Shown: positions 7,576 to 14,960, numbered from the stretch's first letter. The stretch is DNA of 17,225 nucleotides from Anaerolineaceae bacterium UBA5365 (GCA_002407905.1 DHPL01000030.1:453-17677), one strand, 5' to 3'. Program-made: numbers and translations. Notes: generated from the letters alone by a model not told the origin.

Positions 7576-9195
7576 ATGCCCAGCCTGGCTGCCTTATTAA
7601 ACGCGCACGATCTCGGCTTTCTCCAAGCCCTGGCCGATGCCTGGGGCCTGCCTTGCGCCGGCCGCAACGCGCAGGAACTGGCTGCCTGCCTCTCCCGCGA
7701 GATGCTGGCCCCCGGCCTTTTGCGGGAAATGCTGCAAACCCTGCCTCCCCGGGCATTGGAAGCCCTGGCCTTCCTGAAAAGCCAGGGGGGCTCCCTGCCC
7801 TGGCCGGAGTTCACCCGCCGGTTTGGGGATCTGCGCCCCATGGGTCCCGCCCGCCGCTCCCGCGAGCAGCCCTGGCGTTTCCCCACCTCGGTCACAGAAC
7901 AGCTTTGGTACCCGGCCTTCATCGGGCGGGATTTTTTGCGCAGCTCCGCCGGCCCCTTGGAAGCCGCATACATCCCGGAAGAGTTCCTGGAAGGCATCCC
8001 CGCCTGGGAACCGGAAGCTTTGCCGGTACCTCCCGCCCCGCTGGCGGTTCCGCCCCAAGCCGCCGCGGCACCCATCCTGGAAGACTCCTGCACGCTTTTG
8101 GCTGCTCTGCGCCGGCAGGACTCAGAACGTTTGGCTGCCATCGCCGGGCTCAATCCCGAGCATCAGGCCCTCCTGGGAGGCTTTCTGCAGGGGTTGGGCC
8201 TCCTGGGCAAAGATGGCAAAAGCCCCACCGCGGCAGCCCGCCCCTTCCTGGAGCAAAACCGCGCCCAGGCCCTGGCCTGGGTGGTGCAAACCTGGCAGGG
8301 TTCGCGCGGCGTGAATGAACTGCGCCTGGTGCCCGGCCTGCGCTGCGAAGGCACCTGGCAGAACGACCCTCTCCCTCCCCGCCGTCTGCTGATTGAACGC
8401 CTGGCTGCGCTTACCGCGCCGATGGGCCTGAATTCCTTCATCCAATCCTTCAAAGACAACGCCTTCAGTTTTTTGCGCCCGCCCGTAGAATCAGCCCACT
8501 GGATGATCGCCAGCAGCGCCGAACCGCGGCGCCTGTTACGCGGGCCGAACTCCTGGGATGAGGTGGAAAGCGCCTGGCTGCGCCTGCTGCTCACGCGGAT
8601 CATGCCCTGGATGGGTCTCCTGGTCCTTGAAGGCCCGCCGGGTGAGGAAGTGCTTAGTAAGAGTGCGTCTTTCGATGAACTCCTCCAAGGCAGTTCCGCC
8701 GTACCAACGCCTGAGGACGATCAGGTGAAAGTGGACCCAGGCGGCATGCTCAGCATCAGCACTCAGGTCCCGCGCATTGCCCGCTATCAGCTCTCCCGCT
8801 TTGGGGCCTGGCTGCCGCCCAATGCGGGCGAGTCTCGTTATCAAATCTCGGCCGCCGCCCTGGAAGAAGCCGCCGCCCAAGGCCTCAGCGTTAAACACCT
8901 GCTCAGCCTGCTGCGCAAGTACGCCAAAAGCACGCCCCAGGCCCTGGCCCGCAGCCTGCGCCAATGGGAATCCAAGGGCAATCTGATCAAGCTGCAGAAC
9001 CTGCGCATCCTGCGCCTAGCCCAGCCTGAACTGCTGCCCAAACTGCGTGAAGGACCAGCCGGCAAATTTCTGGGCGAGGCCCTGGGGCCGGACGCGGTAG
9101 TAGTGAAAGCCGGCAGCCTGGCCGCCCTGCAAAAAGCCCTGCTCCGTGCCGGCTACCTGGCAGCCCTCCCGGAAGACCCTGACCAGAATGACTGA
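7576..9195 (+). CDS. Helicase-associated (XPB/Ssl2-like) domain protein without helicase motor
   Basis: This is a 539-residue protein whose C-terminal third matches the Helicase_C_3 (XPB/Ssl2-like) type found in stand-alone bacterial proteins. The conserved run covers about residues 383-530: VDPGGMLSISTQVPRIARYQL, SRFGAWLPP, YQISAAALEEAAAQGLSVKHLL, LLRKYAKSTPQALARSLRQWE and KFLGEALGPDAVVVKAGS. No Walker A or DEAD-type motif is present anywhere, so it is not a helicase itself. The N-terminal part (LAALLNAHDLGFLQALADAWG and ALEALAFLKSQGG) looks like winged-helix repeats. A role in DNA or transcription handling is plausible but unproven. It starts without a ribosome site just behind a -10 box. 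Its stop overlaps the next gene by 8 nt, so three genes form an operon. Confidence 0.85.
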   Translation: MPSLAALLNAHDLGFLQALADAWGLPCAGRNAQELAACLSREMLAPGLLREMLQTLPPRALEALAFLKSQGGSLPWPEFTRRFGDLRPMGPARRSREQPWRFPTSVTEQLWYPAFIGRDFLRSSAGPLEAAYIPEEFLEGIPAWEPEALPVPPAPLAVPPQAAAAPILEDSCTLLAALRRQDSERLAAIAGLNPEHQALLGGFLQGLGLLGKDGKSPTAAARPFLEQNRAQALAWVVQTWQGSRGVNELRLVPGLRCEGTWQNDPLPPRRLLIERLAALTAPMGLNSFIQSFKDNAFSFLRPPVESAHWMIASSAEPRRLLRGPNSWDEVESAWLRLLLTRIMPWMGLLVLEGPPGEEVLSKSASFDELLQGSSAVPTPEDDQVKVDPGGMLSISTQVPRIARYQLSRFGAWLPPNAGESRYQISAAALEEAAAQGLSVKHLLSLLRKYAKSTPQALARSLRQWESKGNLIKLQNLRILRLAQPELLPKLREGPAGKFLGEALGPDAVVVKAGSLAALQKALLRAGYLAALPEDPDQND

Positions 9196-9619
9196 CCCCG
9201 ACTTGCCAAAGCGCCCGCGGCGCGGTTTTTTATCCGGCCTGGCCGGTTTCATCAGCCTGGGCATCGCCATTACCGCTGCCATGCGCGTTTTTGGAGTGAT
9301 CCGCAGCCTGCCCTTCTGGCAGCAACGCGCCTATCCAGCCTGGGTCATGGCCTGGCTTATGGCCGTCGGTTTGCTCAGCCTGGCCCTGGGGCTGGCAAGT
9401 TATTATTTGCTCCGTGTACGCCCTAAGGCTTGGATGCCCCGCTTTTGGGCTGTAAATCTGCTAGTATTATTACTGTACTGGCTGGAGCGCCTGCTGCTTT
9501 GGGTGCCCCCGGAACGCGGGGGTAACATCCTTTTCGTAGCGGCAATGCACCTGCTCTGGCTGGTCCTGATGGGCCTGATCAGCCTGCAGGCACGCGGGAA
9601 GGAGCCTAACGATGGATAA
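9188..9619 (+). CDS. Hypothetical membrane protein with four predicted helices
   Basis: This is a 143-residue protein starting at the ATG at 9188, which overlaps the upstream stop as ATGACTGA. No good ribosome site is seen, so it probably depends on translational coupling. A basic cytoplasmic-type N-terminus (KRPRRGF) precedes four hydrophobic segments at about residues 14-34, 53-75, 84-104 and 112-132. I do not recognise the family and there is no conserved polar motif within the helices. It lies between the helicase-associated protein and the CYTH protein, overlapping both by 8 nt. Confidence 0.8.
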   Translation: MTDPDLPKRPRRGFLSGLAGFISLGIAITAAMRVFGVIRSLPFWQQRAYPAWVMAWLMAVGLLSLALGLASYYLLRVRPKAWMPRFWAVNLLVLLLYWLERLLLWVPPERGGNILFVAAMHLLWLVLMGLISLQARGKEPNDG

Positions 9620-10220
9620 AGAGATCGAAGTTAAATTCCTCTTGAACGATCTGGTCAGTCTGCGCGATAAACTGGTAGCCCTGGATGCGCACCTGAGTTA
9701 TCCGCGGGTAAAGGAAGAAAACCTGCGCTTCGATACAGCCGACCGCAGTCTCTCGAGCAAAAACCACGTATTGCGCCTGCGCCGCGATTCCCGCAACCGG
9801 ATCACCTACAAAAGCCCCGGCCAAATGGTGGAAGGCGTGCTGGAGCGCAAGGAGATCGAGTTTCAAATCGACGATTTTGAAGCCGCCCGGCGTATGTTTG
9901 AAGCCCTGGGCTATTCAAGTTTCCTGAGTTACGAGAAATTCCGCGAGACCTTCGAGCTGGATTCCGTAAGCGTTACCCTGGACGAGATGCCCTTTGGCAA
10001 TTTTGTGGAGCTGGAAGGGCCGGATGCCGCCCACGTGCAGGCCCTGGCGCGCAAACTGGAACTCAACTGGGAGCGCCGCTGTGTACTGAGTTATATGGAT
10101 CTCTTTGAAACAGTAAAATGCGCCCTCGCCCTGGAACTGCAAGACCTGCGATTTGAGGATTTTGAAGCCCGCGAAGTCCGCCCGGAAGACCTGGGCCTGG
10201 AACCCGGCGATCTGATCTAA
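9612..10220 (+). CDS. CYTH domain protein (class IV adenylate cyclase/triphosphatase type)
   Basis: This is a 202-residue protein of the CYTH superfamily, whose members hydrolyse or cyclise triphosphates (thiamine triphosphate, inorganic triphosphate, or ATP to cAMP) in a beta-barrel tunnel. The signature EIEVKF is at residues 4-9 (E4, E6, K8). Downstream charged strands match the fold: LRFDTADRSL, LRLRRDSRNRITYKSPG, ERKEIEFQI, SYEKFRETF and VTLDEMPFGNFVELEG. The length matches CyaB-type proteins. Substrate cannot be decided by eye. AAGGAG (9599-9604) precedes the ATG by 7 nt, and the ATG overlaps the membrane protein's stop (ATGGATAA). No hairpin with a T tail follows. Confidence 0.9.
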   Translation: MDKEIEVKFLLNDLVSLRDKLVALDAHLSYPRVKEENLRFDTADRSLSSKNHVLRLRRDSRNRITYKSPGQMVEGVLERKEIEFQIDDFEAARRMFEALGYSSFLSYEKFRETFELDSVSVTLDEMPFGNFVELEGPDAAHVQALARKLELNWERRCVLSYMDLFETVKCALALELQDLRFEDFEAREVRPEDLGLEPGDLI

Positions 10221-10322
10221 AACACCTTAGTTAAGCCTGGTATCCCTGGCCCGATGGGTCTATTCCCCTTGGGGCATCCCATACCCTCGCGAGGAACCGC
10301 GGCTTCCGCCCAAGCTGTGATC
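10221..10322. other. Convergent intergenic gap with two short palindromes
   Basis: Genes on the two strands converge here. CCCCTTGGGG (10265-10274) and CCTCGCGAGG (10285-10294) are perfect short palindromes without loops or T tracts. I see no standard terminator in either direction and no gene. Confidence 0.5.
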
Positions 10323-10682
10323 TTAAGGCAGCATGTCCTTAAATTCCGCGATCGCCTCAATTTCCACTCTGAACCGCGGGTCGATCAAAGCCTTCACCTC
10401 CACCAGCGAGGCTGTTGGCCGTAATACGGGCAAAACCGCGTCCATGGCCTCCCGAAAGGCAGGCAGGTCCTGGATATCCGTCAGAAAGTAAGTCAGCTTC
10501 GCCAGGTCCTGCAAGCCCAAACGGTGCTCAAGCAAGATCGCCTCGATCTTGCCCATCACTACCCGGGTTTGCCCGCCAATATCTTCGGCTACGCTGCCAT
10601 CCTGGGCCAAGGGGGTTTGCCCGGCAATGTAAAGGCTGGGCCCTTTCACAACTCGTGCATGGGAATAAATGGCGCGCGGCAT
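10323..10682 (-). CDS. Rid (YjgF/YER057c/UK114) family protein, lacking the usual catalytic Arg
   Basis: This is a 119-residue protein with the Rid fold: YSHARVVKGPSLYIAGQ at the N-terminus, the central TYFLTDIQDLPAFREAMDAVL and the C-terminal VEIEAIAEF. RidA itself removes reactive enamines from PLP enzymes using an Arg in a VEVARLPK-type segment. Here the equivalent segment reads VEVKALIDPRF, so that Arg appears absent and enamine deaminase activity is doubtful. It resembles the Rid subgroups without this residue. The start is secure: AGAAGGAGG lies 4 nt before the ATG and overlaps the stop of the upstream flavoprotein gene. It is the last gene of the minus-strand run. Confidence 0.9.
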   Translation of the reverse strand: MPRAIYSHARVVKGPSLYIAGQTPLAQDGSVAEDIGGQTRVVMGKIEAILLEHRLGLQDLAKLTYFLTDIQDLPAFREAMDAVLPVLRPTASLVEVKALIDPRFRVEIEAIAEFKDMLP

Positions 10683-10693
10683 CTTGCCTCCTT

Positions 10694-11233
10694 CTAAATC
10701 AGCCCTGCCCCCAGAGCCCGGGCAGCCTCCAAAAACTCGGTGCCATCCAGGTCTTCAGGTTCATTAATGCCCAAAGCCAGCAGCCTGCCCTGGTCTTGCA
10801 GGCGCAGGTACTGGCAAATCTGCTCGTAGTGCGCTAACAGCCCCCGGCTCACCGCCGGGTCTGTATCCGCCGCGGGGGCGATGAGTACAGATTTCATGCG
10901 TTTGGCGCGCAATTTCCCATCGGCCGCGAAAAAGCGGTCAATGGCGGTTTTAAGCTGGGCGCTCATCCCAAAGTAATACATCGGCGTCGCGAACACCAGC
11001 AGCTCCGCGTCCAGAATGCTTTTCAGCACCTTGGCCATATCATCCCGCCGGATGCAAACGCCATCGTGGTCTTCGCAGTAGTAACAAGCCCGGCAGGGGT
11101 GGATATTCATCCGGTCCAGGTCAAAACGCGTCAGGCCATGGCCAGCCGCCTGCGCGCCTTCCGTGAAGGCTGCCAGCAGCCTGGAACTCGAGCCGCGGGG
11201 GCGGGGTGAACCGTTCAGGATCACGATTTTCAA
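10694..11233 (-). CDS. NADPH-dependent FMN reductase/iron-sulfur flavoprotein-like
   Basis: This is a 179-residue flavodoxin-fold protein. The N-terminal KIVILNGSPRPRGSSSRLL is the FMN phosphate-binding loop, and LLVFATPMYYFGMSAQLKTAIDRF is the second flavin-contact region of this reductase family. Four cysteines, C47, C50, C53 and C60 (C-x2-C-x2-C-x6-C), fit the compact 4Fe-4S motif of Isf-type iron-sulfur flavoproteins, which pass electrons from ferredoxin in anaerobes. The start must be the TTG at 11233, since no ATG or GTG lies near the conserved N-terminus; its ribosome site is weak. It follows the nitroreductase stop by 6 nt, so both redox proteins are probably co-expressed. The electron donor is unknown. 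Confidence 0.87.
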   Translation of the reverse strand: MKIVILNGSPRPRGSSSRLLAAFTEGAQAAGHGLTRFDLDRMNIHPCRACYYCEDHDGVCIRRDDMAKVLKSILDAELLVFATPMYYFGMSAQLKTAIDRFFAADGKLRAKRMKSVLIAPAADTDPAVSRGLLAHYEQICQYLRLQDQGRLLALGINEPEDLDGTEFLEAARALGAGLI

Positions 11234-11239
11234 CTTAAC

Positions 11240-11791
11240 CTACCAGTGCTCGTAGCGAACGATCTCATCAAGCGGTTTCCGCGTGCGGGGATTGGGCTCC
11301 TCAGCCGGGTATCCCAGCGGGATCACGGCCAGCACAAACTTATCGCGGGGCAAGCCCACCAGCGGCCGGATGACGTCCTGGGTGAAAAACCCCACCCAGC
11401 AAGTGCCCAAGCCCTGGTTGTCGGCTTCCAGCAGCAGGTTTTCCACCGCGATTGCCGTATCGCGGATGGCCCGCTTGAGTTCCCAGTTGGGGGTCTCTTC
11501 GTCCATTGGCAGTTCCGCCATTTGCGGGTTGCGCTCGCTGGCATCTGCCACGGCAACAATGAAGAGCGGCGCGCTCAGCATCCAGGTTTGGTTGTTGCAC
11601 ACCCGGGCAATGGCCTCGCGGCGTTCCTGCTCCCGCACAACAATGAAATGCCAGGGCTGTTTATTATTGCCGCTGGGGGCCAGGCGGGCTGCAGTTAATA
11701 CAGTTTCCAGTTTTTCGGGCTCAACAGCCTGGTCGGTATATTTACGGATGCTGCGGCGATGGACAATTGGCTCTAACATGGCGTTTCCTTT
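11240..11791 (-). other. Nitroreductase part with its own ribosome site and ATG inside the MurI frame
   Basis: AAAGGA (minus strand, 11791-11786) lies 6 nt before an in-frame ATG at 11779-11777 that begins MLEPIVHRRSIRKY. This is exactly where a free-standing nitroreductase of 179 residues would start. Such enzymes use FMN and NAD(P)H to reduce nitroaromatics, quinones or related flavin substrates. Separate translation from this site is likely whether or not the fused product is also made. Confidence 0.6.
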
Positions 11792-12613
11792 CACTTGCTC
11801 TATTTCTCCGCCTTCCCAGCGCAAAGCGCGGGCCTCGCTCTGGATCGCGGTAAGTTGTTTTAGGATCCGGCTAAACTGCCGCGGTTCAGCGCTGGTATAA
11901 AAGCGCATTTCACCAGCCTGGTCTGCGGAGGCCAGCAGGCCCCCTGCCTCCAGCAGGCGTTTCACCTGCCTGGCGATCGCCGGGGAGGGGTCGATCACCT
12001 GAGCGCGGCCACCGGCCAGTTCCTCGATCAAGGGGATCACAAAGGGGTAGTGTGTGCAGCCCATCACCAGGGTATCCGCGCCGGCAGCCAGCATTGGTTC
12101 GATGGCCTCCTGCAGGATGCGCCGCGTTTCGGGCCCGTCCAGGTCGCCCTTCTCGATCTGCGCCACCAGGCCTGGGCAAACCGACTGATGTACCTGCACG
12201 TCCTGGGCAAAACGCGCCACCACGCTGGCGTACAGTTCACCGGCAAAGGTAGCCGGCGTAGCCAGCACCCCAACCCTTCCGCTGTGTGTCTGTTCCGAGG
12301 CCGGTTTCACCGCCGGCTCCATTCCCACGAAGGGCATCTCCGGGAAGCTCTGGCGCAGTTGCTTCAGCGCGGCCGCGCTGGCCGTATTACAAGCCACCAC
12401 CACCAGCTTCGCCCCCTGCGCGATGAAAAAGCGCGTGGCTACCTCGGCCAAAGCACGCAATTCCTCCATGCTGCGCTGGCCGTAGGGCACATGCGCCTGG
12501 TCGCCAAAATAGATCAGGTTTTCTTGCGGCAGGAGTTCGCGGATGGCCCGCAAAACGCTCAGGCCGCCCACCCCGGAATCATATATCGCAATTGGGTCAG
12601 CTGCGGAAGGCAT
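11240..12613 (-). CDS. murI: Glutamate racemase continuous in frame with a nitroreductase (MurI-nitroreductase ORF)
   Basis: One uninterrupted frame of 457 residues carries two enzymes. Residues 1-270 are glutamate racemase, which makes D-glutamate for peptidoglycan: DSGVGG (12-17), catalytic C75 in VVACNTASA, and catalytic C186 in MGCTHYP. Residues 279-457 are an FMN nitroreductase: HRRSIRKY, APSGNNKQPWHFIVV, the LLLEADNQGLGTCWVGFF helix and IPLGYPAEE near the end. The joint (EGGEIEQVKGNA, residues 267-278) has no stop codon, yet M279 has its own ribosome site (see 11240-11791). The ATG at 12613 is chosen over 12670 because the family starts just before IYDSGVGG and a -10 box ends 6 nt upstream. 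This may be a true fusion, a lost stop codon with separate re-initiation, or a sequence error at the joint. Each half has normal length for its family. Confidence 0.85.
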   Translation of the reverse strand: MPSAADPIAIYDSGVGGLSVLRAIRELLPQENLIYFGDQAHVPYGQRSMEELRALAEVATRFFIAQGAKLVVVACNTASAAALKQLRQSFPEMPFVGMEPAVKPASEQTHSGRVGVLATPATFAGELYASVVARFAQDVQVHQSVCPGLVAQIEKGDLDGPETRRILQEAIEPMLAAGADTLVMGCTHYPFVIPLIEELAGGRAQVIDPSPAIARQVKRLLEAGGLLASADQAGEMRFYTSAEPRQFSRILKQLTAIQSEARALRWEGGEIEQVKGNAMLEPIVHRRSIRKYTDQAVEPEKLETVLTAARLAPSGNNKQPWHFIVVREQERREAIARVCNNQTWMLSAPLFIVAVADASERNPQMAELPMDEETPNWELKRAIRDTAIAVENLLLEADNQGLGTCWVGFFTQDVIRPLVGLPRDKFVLAVIPLGYPAEEPNPRTRKPLDEIVRYEHW

Positions 12614-12619
12614 GCCTAA

Positions 12620-12625
12620 ATTGTA
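12620..12625 (-). promoter_or_regulatory. Extended -10 box before murI, probable leaderless start
   Basis: On the minus strand the bases read TGCTACAAT, an extended -10 (TG-N-TACAAT), ending 6 nt before the murI ATG. It lies in the 25-nt gap after the upstream gene. Only a weak AGG is available as a ribosome site. It would allow murI to be transcribed apart from the genes upstream. Confidence 0.5.
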
Positions 12626-12638
12626 GCAGAGCAGCGGC

Positions 12639-13046
12639 TTATGGCGGGCTGATTTGCAATAGGCCTTCAATCTGCGTCAGCAAGTCCTGCGGCGCTAAAA
12701 CCAGGTAGGGCTTCCCATCCAAACGGGTCTTAACCCCACGGTCGGCCCATAACTGCAGTTGGAAAGGCCGCTGGCCCTCCCTGCCGCTGATGCTGAGGGT
12801 CGCCGGGGGCATCTCGTTCACCGGCAGCTCCGCCAGGCTGAGCCGGCAGCGGTACCGGGCCAGGAGCTCGACCACCGTGGCCTCTTCCATCTGGCTGCTC
12901 ACATCCTTACCCTGGTAAACCACCGTTTCAATCCGTGCCCAGGCAGGCCGTGCCAGGATGGGTTTGGGCAGGATGGCAAAAACATACAGGGCGCTAGTTA
13001 TCACCACCGCCGCGATCACCAGTTTCAGCCAGACCCCGTCTTTCAT
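12639..13046 (-). CDS. Small membrane-anchored hypothetical protein
   Basis: This is a 135-residue protein with one N-terminal hydrophobic segment (about residues 7-26, LKLVIAAVVITSALYVFAIL). About 105 polar residues follow and should lie outside the membrane, or be secreted if the segment is cleaved. I do not recognise the C-terminal part, which alternates strands and helices and contains a single Cys. Its ATG overlaps the stop of the VOC gene as ATGA, with GAGG just upstream, so the two are coupled. The murI start follows 25 nt after its stop. Confidence 0.78.
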   Translation of the reverse strand: MKDGVWLKLVIAAVVITSALYVFAILPKPILARPAWARIETVVYQGKDVSSQMEEATVVELLARYRCRLSLAELPVNEMPPATLSISGREGQRPFQLQLWADRGVKTRLDGKPYLVLAPQDLLTQIEGLLQISPP

Positions 13047-13402
13047 TCGTCCTCAGGCAATTGGCAAACGCAGAATGGGTTGCCGTCCTGGTCCTTTAGC
13101 ACCACGTAGTCGGCATTCGGGTCGTAGCGCCAGTCCGGCACACGCCTGGCCCCCAAAGCGATCAAGCGCTCCACTTCCGCGGCTTGGTCATGAGTAAAAA
13201 GGTCCATATGGTGCCGGCGGGCCTGAGGCGAACGCACGAGTTTGAGCGAAAGTTGGGGTCCGCTTCGCCCTTCCCGCGGTTTAAGGATGGCCCAGGTTTC
13301 ATCCGGATGCGAACTCACATCATAGTCCAACGCGGCCGACCAAAACGCGAGTGCCCGCGCTACATCCTGCACACCCCAAACGATCGCACGCAGCTCAAGC
13401 AT
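13043..13402 (-). CDS. VOC (glyoxalase/bleomycin resistance) superfamily protein
   Basis: This is a single-domain VOC protein of 119 residues. The N-terminal strand and helix LRAIVWGVQDVARALAFWSAALDYDV are typical, as are HHMDLFTHDQAAEVERLIALGARRV in the middle and the C-terminal VVLKDQDGNPFCVCQLP. Family members bind a metal and act on small electrophiles or bind antibiotics; the pattern here is closest to the Glyoxalase_6 type and the substrate cannot be inferred. An AGGTG ribosome site lies 4 nt before the ATG. It begins 7 nt after the metallophosphatase stop and overlaps the next gene by 4 nt. Confidence 0.88.
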   Translation of the reverse strand: MLELRAIVWGVQDVARALAFWSAALDYDVSSHPDETWAILKPREGRSGPQLSLKLVRSPQARRHHMDLFTHDQAAEVERLIALGARRVPDWRYDPNADYVVLKDQDGNPFCVCQLPEDE

Positions 13403-13409
13403 CCTTCAC

Positions 13410-14960
13410 CTACCGAAATTCATAATCCACGCCGCTCACCTGGCTGAGCAAAGTGGCTGGCGCGTCCAGGGCCACCGCGTCGCCGCGGGGTTTGGGGTTC
13501 ACCGTCGGGTGCGCCGCCAGGTATTCCAGCAGCACGTCATGCAGGGTCAAACGCGTGTTTTTGGCATCCTGCACCTTTTGCAGGCGGCAGAGGTGGTCAT
13601 CGGGGTCGCCCTCGCGCTCGCAGGCCAAAATGCTGTAGACCTTAGCGTCCTTTAAAGCCTTAGCGCCCACGCGCACGCGCTTCACGCGCTGCCCCATCTC
13701 CGCGTAGGCTTCAAATTCCACCTGCATGCCTTTAAACTTCACCAGCCAACCGCCGAAGCGTTTGGATGCTTCCCTGGCGAAGACGTTATTAAGCTCCTTT
13801 TCCAGCCAGTTGCGCAGCTGCAGGCCGCTCACCTTGCCCGTACGCACCACGCTGTCCACCGGCAGCATATCGTAGATGTAGGCCCGCGTGATGGCGATGC
13901 GTCCATCCGCGCCGATTGTGGCCAGGGGCGGGCAAAAGCGGAATCCATTGGAGAAAGCGATATCAATTTCCGGGAAACGCCAGGCCAGGGCATCGGTCAC
14001 CAGAGTGTCAATGGGGTTCTCGATCACAAAATACCGGTACAGGGGTATCCGGCTGTGGCCAACTACCGCCTGCATCTCGCTGAGGTAGGGCGCTTTTTCT
14101 CTTTCGATCAAACTCTGAACTTTTTGATCGGGAGGAACCTTGGCCGCGTCCACCTCCAGCAAACTGTAAGTCTTGCGCTTGATGCGTCCTTCAGCCACGC
14201 TCAGGATCAGTTTGCCAATAAAGGAGCCAAAAGCACCCGGCTCCACAACCGTGCTGAATTTGCCCCGGATGGGTTTGCGCACGCGTTCATGCGTGTCCCC
14301 GCCCAGGATGTAATCCACGCCCCTGGCTGCCGGGTTATTGGCCAGCGCGATCTCCTGAGAGAGCCCCAAATGGCAGGCGATCAGGATCATATCCGCGCCC
14401 ATGGCCCTGAGCTCTTTAACATAATGCGGCAAGGTGGCTGCCGGTTCGCTGTAAACGATTCCGCGGCTGTAGGAAGGGCTTTGGCGCAATGGCACCAGCG
14501 GGTCCGTGTAACCCAAAATGGCGATCCTGAGCCCGGCCGCCTTCCAGATAAAGTAGGGTTTAAAGATCAGCGCGCCAGGCAGCCCGCGCTCATCGTGGTG
14601 CATATTGGCGCAGATCGTAGGCGCTTTCAACGCGCCGAGAAGCCGGATCATTTGCTCCTTGCCGTAGATCACTTCCCAGTTGCCTGGCACGTAGAGGTCG
14701 TAAGGCAGGGCGTTCAGGATGGGTACCAGGGCCTCACCCTCCGTGAGCACCGAAAGCATGCTGCCCTGGAACATATCGCCGGTATCCAGGAGGAGCGATT
14801 GCGGATACTCCCGCTTGAGCGCCTTGAGCCTTGCGCTCAGCTGGGCATAACCCCCGCATTGGCGGAAGACCGCCTGGCCATCCTCCCAGAATAGCTCATC
14901 GTGCGTATCCATCTGGCAATGCACATCGGTAGTTTGTAAGATGCAAACTTTTTCTGGCAT
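13410..14960 (-). CDS. SoxB-like 5'-nucleotidase-family metallophosphatase without export signal
   Basis: This is a 516-residue protein with an N-terminal two-metal phosphatase domain and a C-terminal 5'-nucleotidase domain. Metal motifs are D12-V-H14, LLLDTGD62MFQGS, GN94W95E, H197 in IACHLG and GGD222TH224. UshA-type enzymes have GNH and GHxH/Q at two of these positions; here His is replaced by Trp and Asp. The stretch GNWEVIYGKEQ recalls the WEFTYG segment I associate with SoxB, the thiosulfohydrolase of the sulfur oxidation pathway, and SNGFRFCPPL recalls the equivalent C-domain loop. No other sox genes are visible. The ATG at 14960 has AAAGGAG 4 nt upstream and begins almost directly at the first strand (KVCILQTTDVH), so no signal peptide exists, although relatives are usually periplasmic. 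The ORF could extend to 15008, but that adds no signal peptide. The substrate is unknown. Confidence 0.87.
   Translation of the reverse strand: MPEKVCILQTTDVHCQMDTHDELFWEDGQAVFRQCGGYAQLSARLKALKREYPQSLLLDTGDMFQGSMLSVLTEGEALVPILNALPYDLYVPGNWEVIYGKEQMIRLLGALKAPTICANMHHDERGLPGALIFKPYFIWKAAGLRIAILGYTDPLVPLRQSPSYSRGIVYSEPAATLPHYVKELRAMGADMILIACHLGLSQEIALANNPAARGVDYILGGDTHERVRKPIRGKFSTVVEPGAFGSFIGKLILSVAEGRIKRKTYSLLEVDAAKVPPDQKVQSLIEREKAPYLSEMQAVVGHSRIPLYRYFVIENPIDTLVTDALAWRFPEIDIAFSNGFRFCPPLATIGADGRIAITRAYIYDMLPVDSVVRTGKVSGLQLRNWLEKELNNVFAREASKRFGGWLVKFKGMQVEFEAYAEMGQRVKRVRVGAKALKDAKVYSILACEREGDPDDHLCRLQKVQDAKNTRLTLHDVLLEYLAAHPTVNPKPRGDAVALDAPATLLSQVSGVDYEFR

Noticed and set aside
7653..8318. Alternative plus-strand frames within the helicase-associated gene
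   Set aside because: They are Pro/Arg/Gly-rich out-of-frame products nested inside a well-supported gene, without ribosome sites.
10265..10294. Bidirectional terminator in the convergent gap
   Set aside because: The two palindromes have no loop and no T tract on either strand, so I list them only as palindromes.
13410..14960. A sulfur oxidation (sox) locus
   Set aside because: Only the SoxB-like resemblance supports it. No SoxX, SoxY, SoxZ or SoxA candidate is visible and the protein lacks an export signal.
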